Positions 26,334-38,200 of a DNA stretch of 64,000 nt are shown here, piece by piece. How positions within the stretch are numbered: position 1 is the first letter of the stretch; the number at the start of each line of letters is the position of its first letter. The notes beneath the pieces are model-generated. The model saw only the letters and a list, made by a program, of their open reading frames with translations. It was not told the origin of the DNA and ran no database searches. The DNA is from Magicicada septendecula (Eukaryota; Arthropoda; Insecta; Hemiptera; Cicadidae). The stretch lies in the NCBI GenBank assembly GCA_034769895.1, contig CM068369.1:426523479-426587478 (forward strand), read 5' to 3'. Made by a program: the position numbers and the translations under genes.

Positions 26334-26780
26334 TGTTAAGTATGAAGTGTTCGTGAATTGTCGATTTACTGTTGTAATTAATTCGCCAGGATGCAGAAAT
26401 GATGAAGAGAGAGTGGACTGTAGTTAATACATTTATTGAAAATTATTCAGATTATTACAGCATTGAAATGGTTAGGTGTCAATTTTGAATATAAGATTGG
26501 CTAATGAGCGCATCGTAAATACAAGTCGTAAAATGTTACATTGAAGAATCAATTTAGTGAGAAAGCCTAGAAGGCCATATATAAAGACTTGGGCCTAAGG
26601 CCTACATTAATTGTCGCGACAAAGAAAGAAATGAATGTGACAGGATAGCAGCGAGCGCAAGGGCGACCGCCGCTAGCGAACGTATGTAACGCACTGTCCA
26701 GATGTACAGACATGAATTAAGCAAATTAAAAGCGCAGATTAGCCAACCTATGAATGCAAAAATTACCGCGCTACTGTACA
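26334..26780 (-). repeat. BEL/Pao 3' LTR (left copy)
   Basis: 447 bp with TG...CA termini on the minus strand, differing from the other LTR at five positions. A TTTATATATGG sequence on the minus strand (around 26573-26585) is a candidate TATA box. Confidence 0.95.
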
Positions 26781-28105
26781 TAACTGCCCGCAAAAAATCA
26801 ATAGATTTTTTAATACATTTTAGTAACTTATTATATAAAATACAGAGTTCTTAATAATGAAAGTTAATCTCAATAGGCTGGATTGAACCTTGAGTTGTAA
26901 TCTTAGATAACAGTTGTGCATTAATTGTTTGGCGATAAGCTTGAATAAAGATAAGCGTTTAGTAGGCCAAGGTTGGCGTGCAAAGTGATTTTATGCATGA
27001 TTGAAAATGTAAGCGCTGGCAATGTATTGCCCAAATATAATGTATGTATACAATATTGAACGATATAAAACATGAAAGTACATAATTAGACAATGTTTAA
27101 TAATGAATGATCGGAAACTCATCACAAGATGGCCAGATAAATTGTAACCCTATGCAAGACATAGATGGTTAACGTGAAATAGTTTAGGCCAGTAGACCAG
27201 TACAGAGTATTGCATACAATGAACAAATAAATTGTCACAAATTATACATGTTTAGACGTAAATCTAGCATGGCGTCATAAAGTTGAACGAGTCATGCTAT
27301 ACCTGAAGTTTCAGGAATTTACAATATATTGTTGTGTGAAAACAAGCTACAGATAGCTGACTGATTGCGAGCACATATGTAATGACATGTATGTCATAAA
27401 TAAGCAGGAATAATAATTGTGCAATGCATAATCACAAAATACCATATAAAAATACAATATAAAAATAAAATCTAGGCGTGGCGTGGTTACAGACAGTAGA
27501 CGCAAAAACAATATGTTTTACATAAATGCAAGTTATATAATAAATACAATAAACACCAATTTAGTTAATTACAAATATGAATAAGCGCAATAGCATAAGT
27601 AACAAATACGACACTGTGGTTACAAATGTAATACATGAGTTGAACAATTGAGAAATACATTCATAGAACAATAAATCACACATATTAACAACTGTGCAAG
27701 AAATGCATACATGGTTGTATAACTGCAAACCATGCGAATATTATGTAACAAATTTTTATAAAACAATACCACCGATAACATGACACATACCGGTACCCAA
27801 TACCAATCAAAATGTAAATGTGTAGGACATAGTATGCCACACAAAATATTAACATATAAATACAAAATAGCAAATATACCACCATGAAACTATGATGAGT
27901 ATAGAGATGATTGCACAGTGCATGGTTGTGAACTTACAAGTCACATGCAAATTTAGTATAGAAACACGCAATGGTGTAAATTGTCATGAAAATGTTGTGA
28001 TGATACATATCACAATTAAGTTGACCAAATGGTCATATAATAAAGTAATAAAGCCAATGGCCGAGTAAAATAGCATTGTGCTAAATGATCATAATAACCT
28101 TGTGT
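26781..28105 (-). other. BEL/Pao 3' internal non-coding region
   Basis: About 1.3 kb separates the pol stop from the 3' LTR. It is AT-rich and lacks an intact envelope-like gene. A short hydrophobic minus-strand ORF (27865 to 27620) is present but has no signal, furin-type site or family motif I recognise. A purine-rich GCGGGCAG beside the LTR edge (about 26785-26792, read on the minus strand) may serve as polypurine tract but is short. Confidence 0.6.
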
Positions 28106-31100
28106 CTAAGTCCCGTCCCGCGCTGGCAACAGACATAGCTTATGTACTGGTCTCCGCAAAACACCAGTAGGCGTGCGAATGTCTACGACTCTAATTAAGT
28201 TGTCTGGGCCGGGAAATGTGGCGGTAATTACACCAAATTTCCAGGCTAATGGAGGTAGGTTATCCTCAATAAGTAAAACTAGGTCCCCAATGGAAACATT
28301 ATCCTTTGCGAATTTCCATTTGTGACGTTGTTGTAATTGGTGTAAATAGTCGCGAGACCAAGCCTTCCAAATGACTTGGACAAACTTCTGGAGAAGTTGC
28401 CAATGTCCAAGACGAGAGATAGGAACATGAGATAAGTCTGGGTCCGGTATCGCCGTTAATGGTGCACAAATCAAAAAATGGCCAGGTGTAAGTGGCACCG
28501 GATCATTTACATCCGATGAGATGGCAAATAAAGGGCGAGAGTTTAGACATGCCTCTATCTGAGACAAAACTGTCGTAAACTCCTCGAAGGTGAGTATAGA
28601 CTTGCCTACCACGCGGCGCAAATGAAACTTTAAACTCTTTATGCCGCTCTCCCAAAGACCACCAAAATGAGGTGACGAGGGCGGAATAAATGACCATGAA
28701 ATACCCTGAGAGGCCGTGAATGATTTGATTGATGAGGTGGCATCCTTATTATGCCAAAGATTGTAGAGGTCATGTCAAACATTGCGGGCCTTCCTAAAGT
28801 TTGTGCCATTATCAGAATATAACTGACTCGGTATGCCCCTGCGGGACATAAAACGACGTAAGGCAGCTATAAACGCATTGGCTGTAAGGTCGGAAACCAA
28901 TTCCAAATGAATGGCCCTGGTTGCTAAGCAAATGAACAAAGACACGTATGCCTTAGAGAGAGTTCTGGATTTCTGCCCGCCATGACGAATCATGAAGGGA
29001 CCACCATAATCAACCGCGCAGAATAGAAACGGCCGCGATGGAGTGACTCTAGGAGATGGTAAAATACCAAGCCTCTGAAACTGCTGTTTGGCACTAAACC
29101 TGAGACACTTGACACATTTACGAATGATGGAGCGAATGACTAACCTGGCATTAATAATCCACCAACGTTGACGAAGTGAGTGATGCACGAGTTGAGCACC
29201 AGCGTGAAGTAGACAAATGTGTTCGCGTTCAATAATAAGGCGAGTAATATGAGCCGATGGATGCAAGACAATAGGATGCTTAGTGTCGTATGGTAGTTGC
29301 GACTGCTGTAATCGCCCGCCAACGCGTATTACTCCAGACTCATCAAGAAACGGGTCGAGAGAAGACAACTTACTCCTGATAGAGACAGAAGACCCATTAA
29401 AAAGACAATTAATCTCGGCAGCAAAGTGGATCGACTGAGATTGTTTTATGAAGAAATTAAGAGCATGATGAATTTCGACGGGGGTAAGAGCGCCCGTTAT
29501 TTTGTCAGCACTGGAGAGTCTAATATTTTTTATGAACCGAAAACAGTAAGCGTATACGCGTGTCAGACGGTGCAACGAAGAAAAGTCCTTAGAAAGGTCA
29601 ATAGCCAGGGTAGACATTAGAGAAAGGTTGGGGGTTTGTTTCTCTTCCGCAGTGACTTCAGAAGACGACGGATTAGAAGGTAAAAAGGGTGGAAAAGGAT
29701 TGGACTGGGAAGATTGAGACAAACAAGCGGGACCGTGCCACCACAGCGAACAATCGCGCAAAACGTCAGGGTGACACCCCCTAGAGATAATATCAGCAGG
29801 ATTGTGTCTAGAATTGATGTGATGCCATGTATAGGCTTGCGTAAGACGCTGAATCTCGGCAACACGATTAGCGACGTAGGTTTTCCACCTCGTGGACTGG
29901 GCATGAATCCAGTAAAGAGACACCATGGAGTCAGAATATAAATGAACACTATTAATAAACGAATAAAGCGCAGGAACGACCTTAGATACGAGTCGCGATA
30001 ACAACAAGCAAGCACAGAGTTCGATGCGAGGTAATGACACCTGTCGTAGGGGAGCCACGCGAGATTTAGAACACAGGAGATGACAAGAGGCCGATGAATC
30101 TTGATAAATGACTCTAATATAAATACAGCACCCAAACCCCTTTTCAGAAGCATCCGAAAAACCATGTAATTCAACTATACTTGCCTCAGACTTGCAACGA
30201 ATAGAACGTGGGACAACAATTTTGCTAATCAGACACAATTTATCGCACAATGAATGCCAAGCCAAACGTAATTGCCCGGAGATCGGTTCATCCCAACCAA
30301 GATTACAAAGCCAGAGTTGCTGCATAAACTGTTTGTACAAGAAAACAATGGGACCAATCAGTCCAAGTGGATCGTATATGCCTGCGATAATCGATAGAAT
30401 TCTCCTCTTGGAGATGCTTGATTCAACGGGGAATGATTTAATGTCAAACAGGAATGAATCGGCAGTGTTATTCCAGAGAATGCCCAGGGTACGCACATTG
30501 CCCTGTTTGTTTAAGGGAAGTGATAAATTGTCATGACTTGAGACCACCCTGGGTTCATTAGATGCCCATTTATGCAGCGTGAGACCGTATTGACTCAACA
30601 ACGTACCTAAGTCAGATTTCAACTTGGTCAGATCAGAGATGGTGTCTGCACCGGTTAGCAAATCGTCGACATAGAAATCATTTGTTATAGCTAACGCCGC
30701 ATCAGGAAAAGAAGCTTCATGGTCCTTACCAATTTGAATAAGACAGCGAGTGGCCAAAAACAAAGCACTAGCCGTGCCGTAGGTTACAGTTCGCAATGCA
30801 AAGTGTTTAAATTGTTCGAGGGGAGACTCACGCCACAGAATACGTTGATAGTGACAATCCTTTTCAGATACCAGAATTTGTCGATACATCTTCTCGATGT
30901 CGGCGATGAGAACATAGTTATGCATACGGAAACGTAAAAGAATAGAAAAAAGGTCTTGTTGAACATTCGGGCCTACCAACAATATGTCATTGAGAGAAAG
31001 GCCATTGGTAGTTTTGGACGAACCGTCAAAAACGACGCGCAGTTTTGTGGTCGAGCTAGACTGCTTAAAAACGGCATGGTGCGGCAGATAGTAAGTATTT

Positions 31101-31306
31101 GACACCCCAGAATTGATAGAGCAATTATCGATAAGCGTCATGTGGCCAAGATCCTTATACTCATTAATAAAGTTTGCGTAATCGCGCGCAAGCTTAGAAT
31201 CACGCCTGAATCGGCGTTCTAAATTCAAAAATCTTGCTTCAGCATTGGTATAAGATTCCCCCAACTGGAGATGGTCGGACTTAAATGGTAGTGAAACAAC
31301 GAACCT

Positions 31307-32063
31307 TTTCAGGAACTGGAGTTGTCCGCTAAGGCTATGGGCTTGGTTATAAACCAAAGCAAAACCAAATATATGGTTGTAGGTGCCAACACTCGTGCCC
31401 TGTCCCTGCGCATTAACGATTATGAATTTGAAAAGGTTCAGGGTTTTCCATATCTCGGGTCATATGTGGACTCTGGAAATGACTCCTCTAGAGATATTGA
31501 AAAGCGAATATTATCTGCTAATAGGTGTTACTACGGACTGGTGAAACATTTTAAATCAAAATTAATAACTAAAGATACAAAAGCCTCCCTATACAAGACC
31601 TTGATTAGACCAGTCCTGATGTATGGCTCGGAATAGTGTCAAAAAAACTAGATGAGCAGAGACTATCCGTTTTTGAGAGGAGGGTACTGAGCAGAATCTA
31701 TGGCCCTGTGAGGGAAAACAACATTTGGAGGCGACTGCATAATCGAGAGTTGTACGAAAGGTTTAAAGATCTTCCGATCGTGCACCTCATACAAATTAAC
31801 AGATTGCGTTGGGCTGGTCATGTGCAGAGAATGGCGGAGGATAGAATCCCAAAAAGAGTGATGAATTATTTGCCGATGGGAAGGAGAAAGAAGGGAAGAC
31901 CGCGTACAAGATGGCTGGACCAGGTTGGTAAGGAGGCAGTGAGGCTGGGTGCAGCAAACTGGTGGACATTGGCCGGGAGTAGAGACCAGTGGGGAAGATT
32001 TCTTTTGGAGGCCAGGGCCCGGACTGGGCTGTAGCGCCGAGGATGTATGTATGTATGTATGTA
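31307..32063 (+). mobile_element. 5'-truncated LINE inserted in BEL, 15-bp TSD
   Basis: TGAAACAACGAACCT is present at 31292-31306 and again at 32064-32078. The 757-bp insert lies antisense to BEL, between the protease and RT coding regions. Removing the insert plus one TSD copy (772 bp) leaves the BEL frame in phase, as expected for a clean insertion. The 3' end is a short (ATGT)n tail (about 32043-32063) instead of poly(A), a habit of RTE- and CR1-like elements. Confidence 0.93.
31322..32034 (+). pseudogene. LINE reverse transcriptase C-terminal region, frameshifted
   Basis: The first open part (31322-31636) has LVINQSKTKYMVVGAN, the block after the RT catalytic motif, then GFPYLGSYVDSGND and SLYKTLIRPVLMYGSE. 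A TAG follows, and the reading resumes in another frame at 31636 with RLSVFERRVLSRIYGPV, RLRWAGHVQRM and GRRKKGRPRTRWLDQV, ending at TAG 32032-32034. The two frames meet where the family has an S-E-T-W block, so one small deletion plus a stop separates them. The catalytic box and endonuclease are absent through 5' truncation. It resembles the many endonuclease-RT LINEs of insects; RTE- or CR1-like is my best guess for the clade. Confidence 0.88.
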
Positions 32064-34004
32064 TGAAACAACGAACCTACCCTCTTGATTGCGATGAGTA
32101 GACCCCACGAAATGCTCCTCACAAGCTGACTCGTTTTCAGGTGTATTATCAGGGATAGTTTCTGCTTCCCAGAATTTTTCGAGAGACTGCAAAATTTGAC
32201 CGTCGTTGTTCCTAGCTAGGAACGAAACAGCAGGACCCTTATAACGGCAATGTTTGGGCAAATTGCCTGCCAAAATGTAGCCTAACTTTGTTTCCTGAAT
32301 AATGGGAAAATGAGGACCGCGTACGTATTTGTTGGCTAAAATTAAATCTAGGTAGAATTGCGCTGCCAAAAGTATGTCGATGTCAGCCGAAATGTTAAAA
32401 TGTGGGTCGGCTAAGAACACGTTATCTGGAATGTTGAAATGATTTATATCAAAAGATTGTGCTGGCAGTTTATGGGTTAATGCAGATAAAACCGCACAAT
32501 CTGCCTCGAAGCTAAATCTTTGATAACGAGAAATAATGCGTATAGACGCGAGATTAGTGGCCTGACACGCGGTACTATTTATACCTGTAATCGGTATGTT
32601 GGATTTAGTCAAGTGAAGCCGTAATTTCTTGGCAAATGATTCCGTACAAAAATTTATTTGTGAACCCGCATCCAAAAGAACTCTTGCGGTTTGTCTGTTG
32701 CCAGCCTGGTCAATGACAAACACAATTGCTGTTGATAAAAGAATATTATTTGTGGATTGTAATTTGAGTGAACAGTAATTACTGCTGCTGGCAGAGACTG
32801 GCTTCGGCACATTGTTTATGTGCAACAATGTATGGTGTCGTTTCGAGCAGATTTTACATGCCTGCTTAATCTTACAATTAGATACAAAATGATCTGATCT
32901 AAGACAATTGGTACAACATTTGTGATTTGATATAAATTGTCCTCGTTCTGATGTGCTTAGTGCACGAAATTTATCACACATGTAAATTGGATGATTAGGT
33001 TTACAGCACAAACATGAATAATTACTTGACACTGAGTGATAACTCTTAAATGCAGTGCTGCCAGCAGCGCTTTGTGAATTATGTTTGTCAGATTTTTTGA
33101 ATCTTAAGCTTAATTTGTTGAGTTGCTGTCCGGCATCGATAGGCAGTGTATTTTCTAACAACTGCCTACGTGCGTTTAAAAAGTGAGTAAAATCTTGAAA
33201 GTTGGGAAGGTTATCCGGGTCTATAGACTCCTTTCATAATTTAAACGTAGTGTGGTCAAGTTTTGCTGATAATAATTGTATAGTGATAAGCTCGAATGAA
33301 TTCACTGACAGTTGCATTGCCGCCAGTGAATTAACGGAAGACGTTATCGTATTTGTGAATTCTGCCAAACTTTGGACAGAGTCTTTAATTGTTGACTTGA
33401 CTTCAAGTAAATTTTGAATGTAGTACTTTGCTAGTATGAACTTGTTGTCATACCTTGCGGACAGCAAACTCAACGCTATCGAGTAGTTTTCATTACAAAT
33501 AGGTAGTGATTTAATTAAGTCTAACGGCTCATTTTTTAGAGAAGAATGCAAATAATGTAGTTTCTGCACTGACGTTAGATCGGATCTTGCATGCACCAAG
33601 TCCAAAAAAATTGAATAAAAATGCTGCCATTCCAAGATATTACCTGTGAATCAGGGCAAACTTATCGGCTTTAATTGCATATGACCCGTTAATACGGGAG
33701 GTACAGTCTGAACATTAAAGGTATCAATTAATTGTAAAATATTAGCTTCTGTGGAATATAACATTTCTTCGACCTCAACTCGGTCTTCTTGAGCAGCGTT
33801 TATGTCTTTGCAAATAAGTTCGATTTCGGATTGTACCTCATCGTATTTCGTTGCCAAGCTTTTCAAACTTTCAAGTCTGACTGTTAAAAAGTGTTTGGTA
33901 TTAGAGTTTCTATCAAAGTTACTGACAGCTGATTGTATACGCACTATTGCGGACTTTAAGCCGCCTCTCTTTCTGACTAACACTTTGAGGCCTTCTTCAG
34001 CCAT

Positions 34005-34324
34005 TGTACGCACCTTGAAATGATGTTAGTGAGGTGATACCTTGTGGGCGATGTCCTGAAGCGTCGAGGCCGTGGAGAAGATGGCAAACACACAGCTCGG
34101 AGAGATGACTGCTTTGACTGACGTACTGAAGCTAGCAGGTGTAAGGTCTTGCAATGATGTCGTCAGGAGGCTCAAAGGCGACGAGCGAAATGCTGGTTGA
34201 ATCACGCCACGGTCGTATCAGCGGATATGCTGAGTCGCCCGTGATGGCCAGAAATTGGGGCAGAAAAATAATAAATAGGTGATTGATGTATCCGGGAATC
34301 CAGGTCCGGAGCGACCAAAAAAAA
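34005..34324 (-). other. BEL/Pao 5' leader with candidate primer-binding site
   Basis: The leader lies between the 5' LTR and the gag ATG. On the minus strand, seven T residues after the LTR edge are followed by TGGTCGCTCCGGACCTGG (plus-strand 34300-34317). It starts with the TGG expected of a tRNA primer-binding site. I could not match it confidently to a particular tRNA, and the 7-nt gap from the LTR is larger than usual. Confidence 0.45.
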
Positions 34325-34771
34325 TGCTAAGTATGAAGTGTTCGTGAATTGTCGATTTACTGTTGTAATTAATTCGCCAGGATGCAGAAATGATGAAGAG
34401 AGAGTGGACTGTAGTTAATACATTTATTGAAAATTATTCAGATTATTACAGCATTGAAATGGTTAGGTGTCAATTTTGAATATAAGATTGGCTAATGAGC
34501 GCATCGTAAATACAAGTCGTAAAATGTTACATTGAAGAATTAATTTAGTGAGAAAGCCTAGAAGGCCATATATAAAGTCTTGGGCCTAAGGCCTACATTA
34601 ATTGTCGCGACAAAGAAAGAAATGAATGTGACAGGATAGCAGCGAGCGCAAGGGCGACCGCCGCTAGCGAACGTATGTAACGCACTGTCCAGATGTACAG
34701 GCATGAATTGAGCAAATTAAAAGCGCAGATTAGCCAACCTATGAATGCAAAAATTACCGCGCTACTGTACA
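34325..34771 (-). repeat. BEL/Pao 5' LTR (right copy)
   Basis: 447-bp partner of the LTR at 26334-26780, followed by the GATGC target duplicate at 34772-34776. The same TTTATATATGG candidate TATA box is present on the minus strand. Confidence 0.95.
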
Positions 34772-35205
34772 GATGCGCACGACACTTTTTTATCTGCGGT
34801 AGGTGGAATCAAAGGCGGGTAGAATTAGAGGGAGAGTTGGGTCATCTAACACTGGAGACCATAGTTGACGTCATGCTCAGGTGGGAAAGCTCCTGGGTGA
34901 GTGTGATATTACACCGACGCTCTCCGGTGAGTGAAGAAGGGCGATTAGATCGCAGAGCGACATAGACACATCATAAAAGAGAAGTGCATCAGAAAGAAGC
35001 TGTAGGAACGAAAGGCAAGGCCTAGCCTGAAGTAATGGCAAAACGGTTCCGGGATAGTGTTCAAGGAGTATGAGGAGGTGTTTTTAGTCGGTAGTCCAAG
35101 AAGGGAGCCCAACACTATGGGCTACTGGCCCATGTGCGTAAATAGCATTTTCACCTCCTCAGAAAAAAAATAAATAAATAAAATAAAAAATTAAATAAAT
35201 TAATA
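34772..35205 (+). pseudogene. R1-like LINE, third piece: C-terminus and 3' tail
   Basis: Directly after the BEL target duplicate the R1 reading continues as RHFFICGRWNQRRVELEGEL, GHLTLETIVDVMLR, ending at TAG near 34963-34965. This supplies the His and Cys of the C-terminal CCHC region whose first half lies before the BEL insertion. The following 200 bases contain the R1-type 3' sequence GTTTTTAGTCGGTAG, CACTATGGGCTACTGGCCCA and CATTTTCACCTCCTC, then an A-rich tail. Confidence 0.85.
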
Positions 35206-38200
35206 GGTATATAGTCTGCAGGATACAAGGTCGGCCTGTAGTGTTGACAATATTTTTAAACTTCATGAAATCAGTAGTGTAGTAATTTATTCAAGACTTA
35301 CACAACCCTAAATCGGTATCAATTAACAATTACTTGTTCATTGTATACAACTGTCTAGATTCAAGCAAGCTACTACTTGGAGGAATTTGAATATACTATT
35401 TAAATACTATTTAAGAATGTGTATTTGGTACATTCTCCTCGCTTTATTCAAAAACACTTCAGCAGTGTGTAAACGTAGGCCTAATGTTTGAACTAACACA
35501 TTCATCGGTCGCATGGCACTGAGTCACGCTGCAGTTGTTAGATGTTTACAAAACGCTGCGCTATTTGTTTAACACACACACGCACACACACACAGACAAG
35601 TAATATAGTGCATTATCACTATGAGCACGTTCTTTGAGATGGTCCCGCTTCGATGTACCTCCTTTCATTCGTCTAGGTTCTGACGACTACATAAAGTTAA
35701 ATCATCAAATTGTACTATACAACTTTTTTAAATTTAGTAACAGAAAGTCGTAACGACCTAAGACGAATGAACAACATAGCTGAAGTTATTTAAAAGGCCC
35801 GTACCTTTCTTAAATCAGCATAATCAACTCAAATTTTTAACACTAAATTTGCGACGCAATGATGATTGGCCAAATGATTTGAAAGTCATTGTTACCGAAA
35901 TAATTTGCGTAAAGTATTTTAATTAAATCAATACAGTAAACAACACACTAGAGGAATATCATCTAAGAAAACGATGGTATCGAAGAGGATGAACAGTCTG
36001 CAATACAAGTAACAGAACTTGTGATGTAAACGGAAGACTGAAGTTCCCGACTCCTTGATATGAAGAATAATGGTACGCAAACATAAGATGCCATGTGAGA
36101 GCAGCAGTCTTTCTTATATTACTAATTCCGATGATAAATTTGAACTTATCGCGGAAAAAGATATCCCTGCTTTAACAATAAACAGTAATAATTTAATGTA
36201 TTGTTATACCGACGTGATAGGCAACAGGTGTAGGTTGCATGGCGCTTACACGTGTTGTGTAAGCGGTAAGATGACGCAATGTTCTCGATCCTGCTGCGCC
36301 TGCTGCCCTATTATTCTCTTGGCCTCTGGAACCTTCTCGCAAGCATTATTACGCCACACAAATGCCACTGTCTGCTTATAAAGAACAACATCATGTTGCT
36401 GTATCTGCGAATTTCTCAGTTGAGTTCTGACAAATGCAAGCGATTGGACGTGTTTTTAGAAATTGCATTAACGAAAGTGCCAATTGTTGAACTATTTTCT
36501 TTTGTTACTGACTGTTATAATTATTCAACTTGATGACTCATAGGCCTATTACTGTTTGTGTATAGTACGTATTTCAAAATTGTATTACTTTGAGACGTGG
36601 TCTAATTGGAGTGCTGCGTAAGAAAAGTACAAATAAAATTATGAGTAACGCTTCTCTGGCGTTAAAAAATTTATTCCACTGTTTTAAGTTTGCGGTCCAT
36701 GCAATCGTCGCGACAAAATTAAATTGTATTGTATTGTAACAACAGCAAAATATTTCTTCTGCAAGGAGACTTCTTAATTCCTTACAGAAGAAATCTATTA
36801 CTACCAGGTAATACAATACTGGTTAAACTTTGTACTTAGAATATCTGCAATGCGGCGTGCGTGCAGTGACGTGTTCTCCCCCGCCAAACTGCTGCCGGCT
36901 TGTCTTGCAAGCCCGCAACAGTCCGGCTAGTTAGTTATTTGTAAAACTCCGAACGGGCAACAAGCCTTCAGTTCGCAAGCCGCGGCTATATAACTATTTT
37001 CAATTCAGAATATTACATTTCAAATTTTTAGCATGATCTTCATGCACTAATACTTATACTTAGGCGATCTCTGCCTCAATGCATCATCATGATTTTCAAT
37101 ATTTAATTCGACTTTATTTCTCCGGCAATGTATGCCGCGCTATCCGGCACTGCACGCGCCATGCAATCACTTTCTTTAAACATTCAATAAACAATTAACT
37201 CAAAGAATATATACAGTCCACTATCTTATTTCATTTTATACCCGCCAACTCATCACCTAACGTTGTAAGACCAACTCAAGATTATTCGAGAGCGTCGAAA
37301 ACGTGACAAATACAATATACCATAACTGACAAAAATCAATAGTTATATAAAAAACATGAATACGTAACTCTTAATTTTTGTAATGTTAATATTTTACATA
37401 AATATTACTGTTACGTTTGATTACTGTGTTTTCATAAACGTAGGCTGAGTCCCTGTCTTTTCACATTCACAATAATTGTTATTTCGTACGATACGTGAAG
37501 AGGTATTATAACAATACCCTTCGAAACGAAATCTTGATCATGTTCACGACTAATATATAAACACAGTGCTGACTATAACGGATATTAAAAGATACAGTGT
37601 TGTATACACCAGCGAACATCTTCGCTACGGACGACCCATACCTCCACATAAAATTTAAAAATAAATACACACGTGTTTCGGTGTGTTGTGCAACACTGCA
37701 GCAGTGTTTAAGTAAACACAAATGTTATGACGTGTGCAGTATACGAACAGATTTTTACTCGGTGGTTACGAGTAAATACGGTATTTAAAACAAGCTGTCC
37801 GATTTTTTCAAACACTGCGCGATGCAGTTCTAATCCAATCGAGTTTCTTAAATGATATGTACTGCTCAAACCGTATAGTATGCTTGGTAGACACTTTAAA
37901 GCCAAAAAATACCGTGTATGCCCTCTATCCCGTTGAATCAGGAGTGCCCAGGGCATTGTTGTACATTATTTTATTGTTATCTTGCCAGTGACAGAAGACG
38001 CTACTATACTTACCTCAAGCAATCTTAACAACTGACACCAATCCAGAGAAAAAACCTCTATAACAGAGGAATTAAAAAGCCATCTATACCTATTAATAAC
38101 GGAAAATCCAATCAGTTTCAAAATACTTTCATTATCAAATATGGCTCTTATTCACAAGTCACTTTAAACGCTTCCCCGTACCTGTTAAACCAGAACTAAA

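Larger units (their letters stand above)
28106..34004 (-). pseudogene. BEL/Pao gag-pol polyprotein, interrupted by three TGA codons and a LINE
   Basis: One frame runs from ATG 34004 (MAEEGLKVLVRKRGGLKSA) to TAG 28106-28108. Gag (DUF1759 type) includes EWQHFYSIFLDLVHARSD and KLHYLHSSL. Cys-His knuckles follow at about 33000-32820, with CTNCLRSDHFVSNC a good CCHC. The aspartic protease has LLDAGSQINFC (near 32680). Pol downstream of the LINE has RT with ADIEKMY and YVDD (residues 229-232 of the 860-codon segment), RNase H with GFSDAS (about 400) and YSDS (about 474), the HHCC finger (His713, His718, Cys748, Cys751) and integrase with VDYGGP (Asp783), YSDNGTNF (Asp849) and HFGGLWE supplying the Glu. 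The C-terminus matches DUF5641. Breaks: TGA at 33651-33653, 33234-33236 and 28775-28777, all in the same frame, plus the LINE insertion. Length is normal for BEL. Confidence 0.95.
26334..34771 (-). mobile_element. BEL/Pao LTR retrotransposon, structurally complete, 5-bp TSD
   Basis: Two 447-bp LTRs (26334-26780 and 34325-34771) flank an internal region read on the minus strand. GATGC is duplicated at 26329-26333 and 34772-34776. On the minus strand each LTR begins TGTACAG and ends in CA. I count five differences between the LTRs (442/447 identical), so insertion is fairly recent. Gag, protease, RT, RNase H and integrase follow in the BEL order PR-RT-RH-IN. The element landed inside an R1-like LINE and later received a truncated LINE at 31307-32063. 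Confidence 0.97.
24236..35205 (+). mobile_element. R1-clade LINE, 5'-truncated, split by two later insertions
   Basis: Three pieces in the same orientation and correct protein order belong to one R1-type LINE: 24236-25002, 25861-26333 and 34772-35205. They are separated by an 854-bp TIR element and by a BEL/Pao retrotransposon. The R1 reading picks up on the far side of each insert. The 3' piece ends with a non-coding tail containing GTTTTTAGTCGGTAG and then an A-rich tract (about 35163-35203), the expected LINE 3' end. I could not find a target duplication flanking the whole copy. There is no 28S rDNA next to it, so this is not a site-specific R1 in rDNA. R1-clade families that insert elsewhere are known. 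Confidence 0.85.

Noticed and set aside
27620..27865. Hydrophobic minus-strand ORF as a possible BEL envelope gene
   Set aside because: Only 81 codons, with no signal, cleavage or fusion motif and no supporting ORF beside it.
29617..30174. 185-codon minus-strand ORF inside BEL pol
   Set aside because: Out-of-frame shadow of the pol reading frame, which carries the RT and RNase H motifs.
36070..36381. Cys-rich 103-codon ORF as a possible zinc-finger or secreted protein
   Set aside because: No regular Cys spacing, signal peptide or neighbouring exon.
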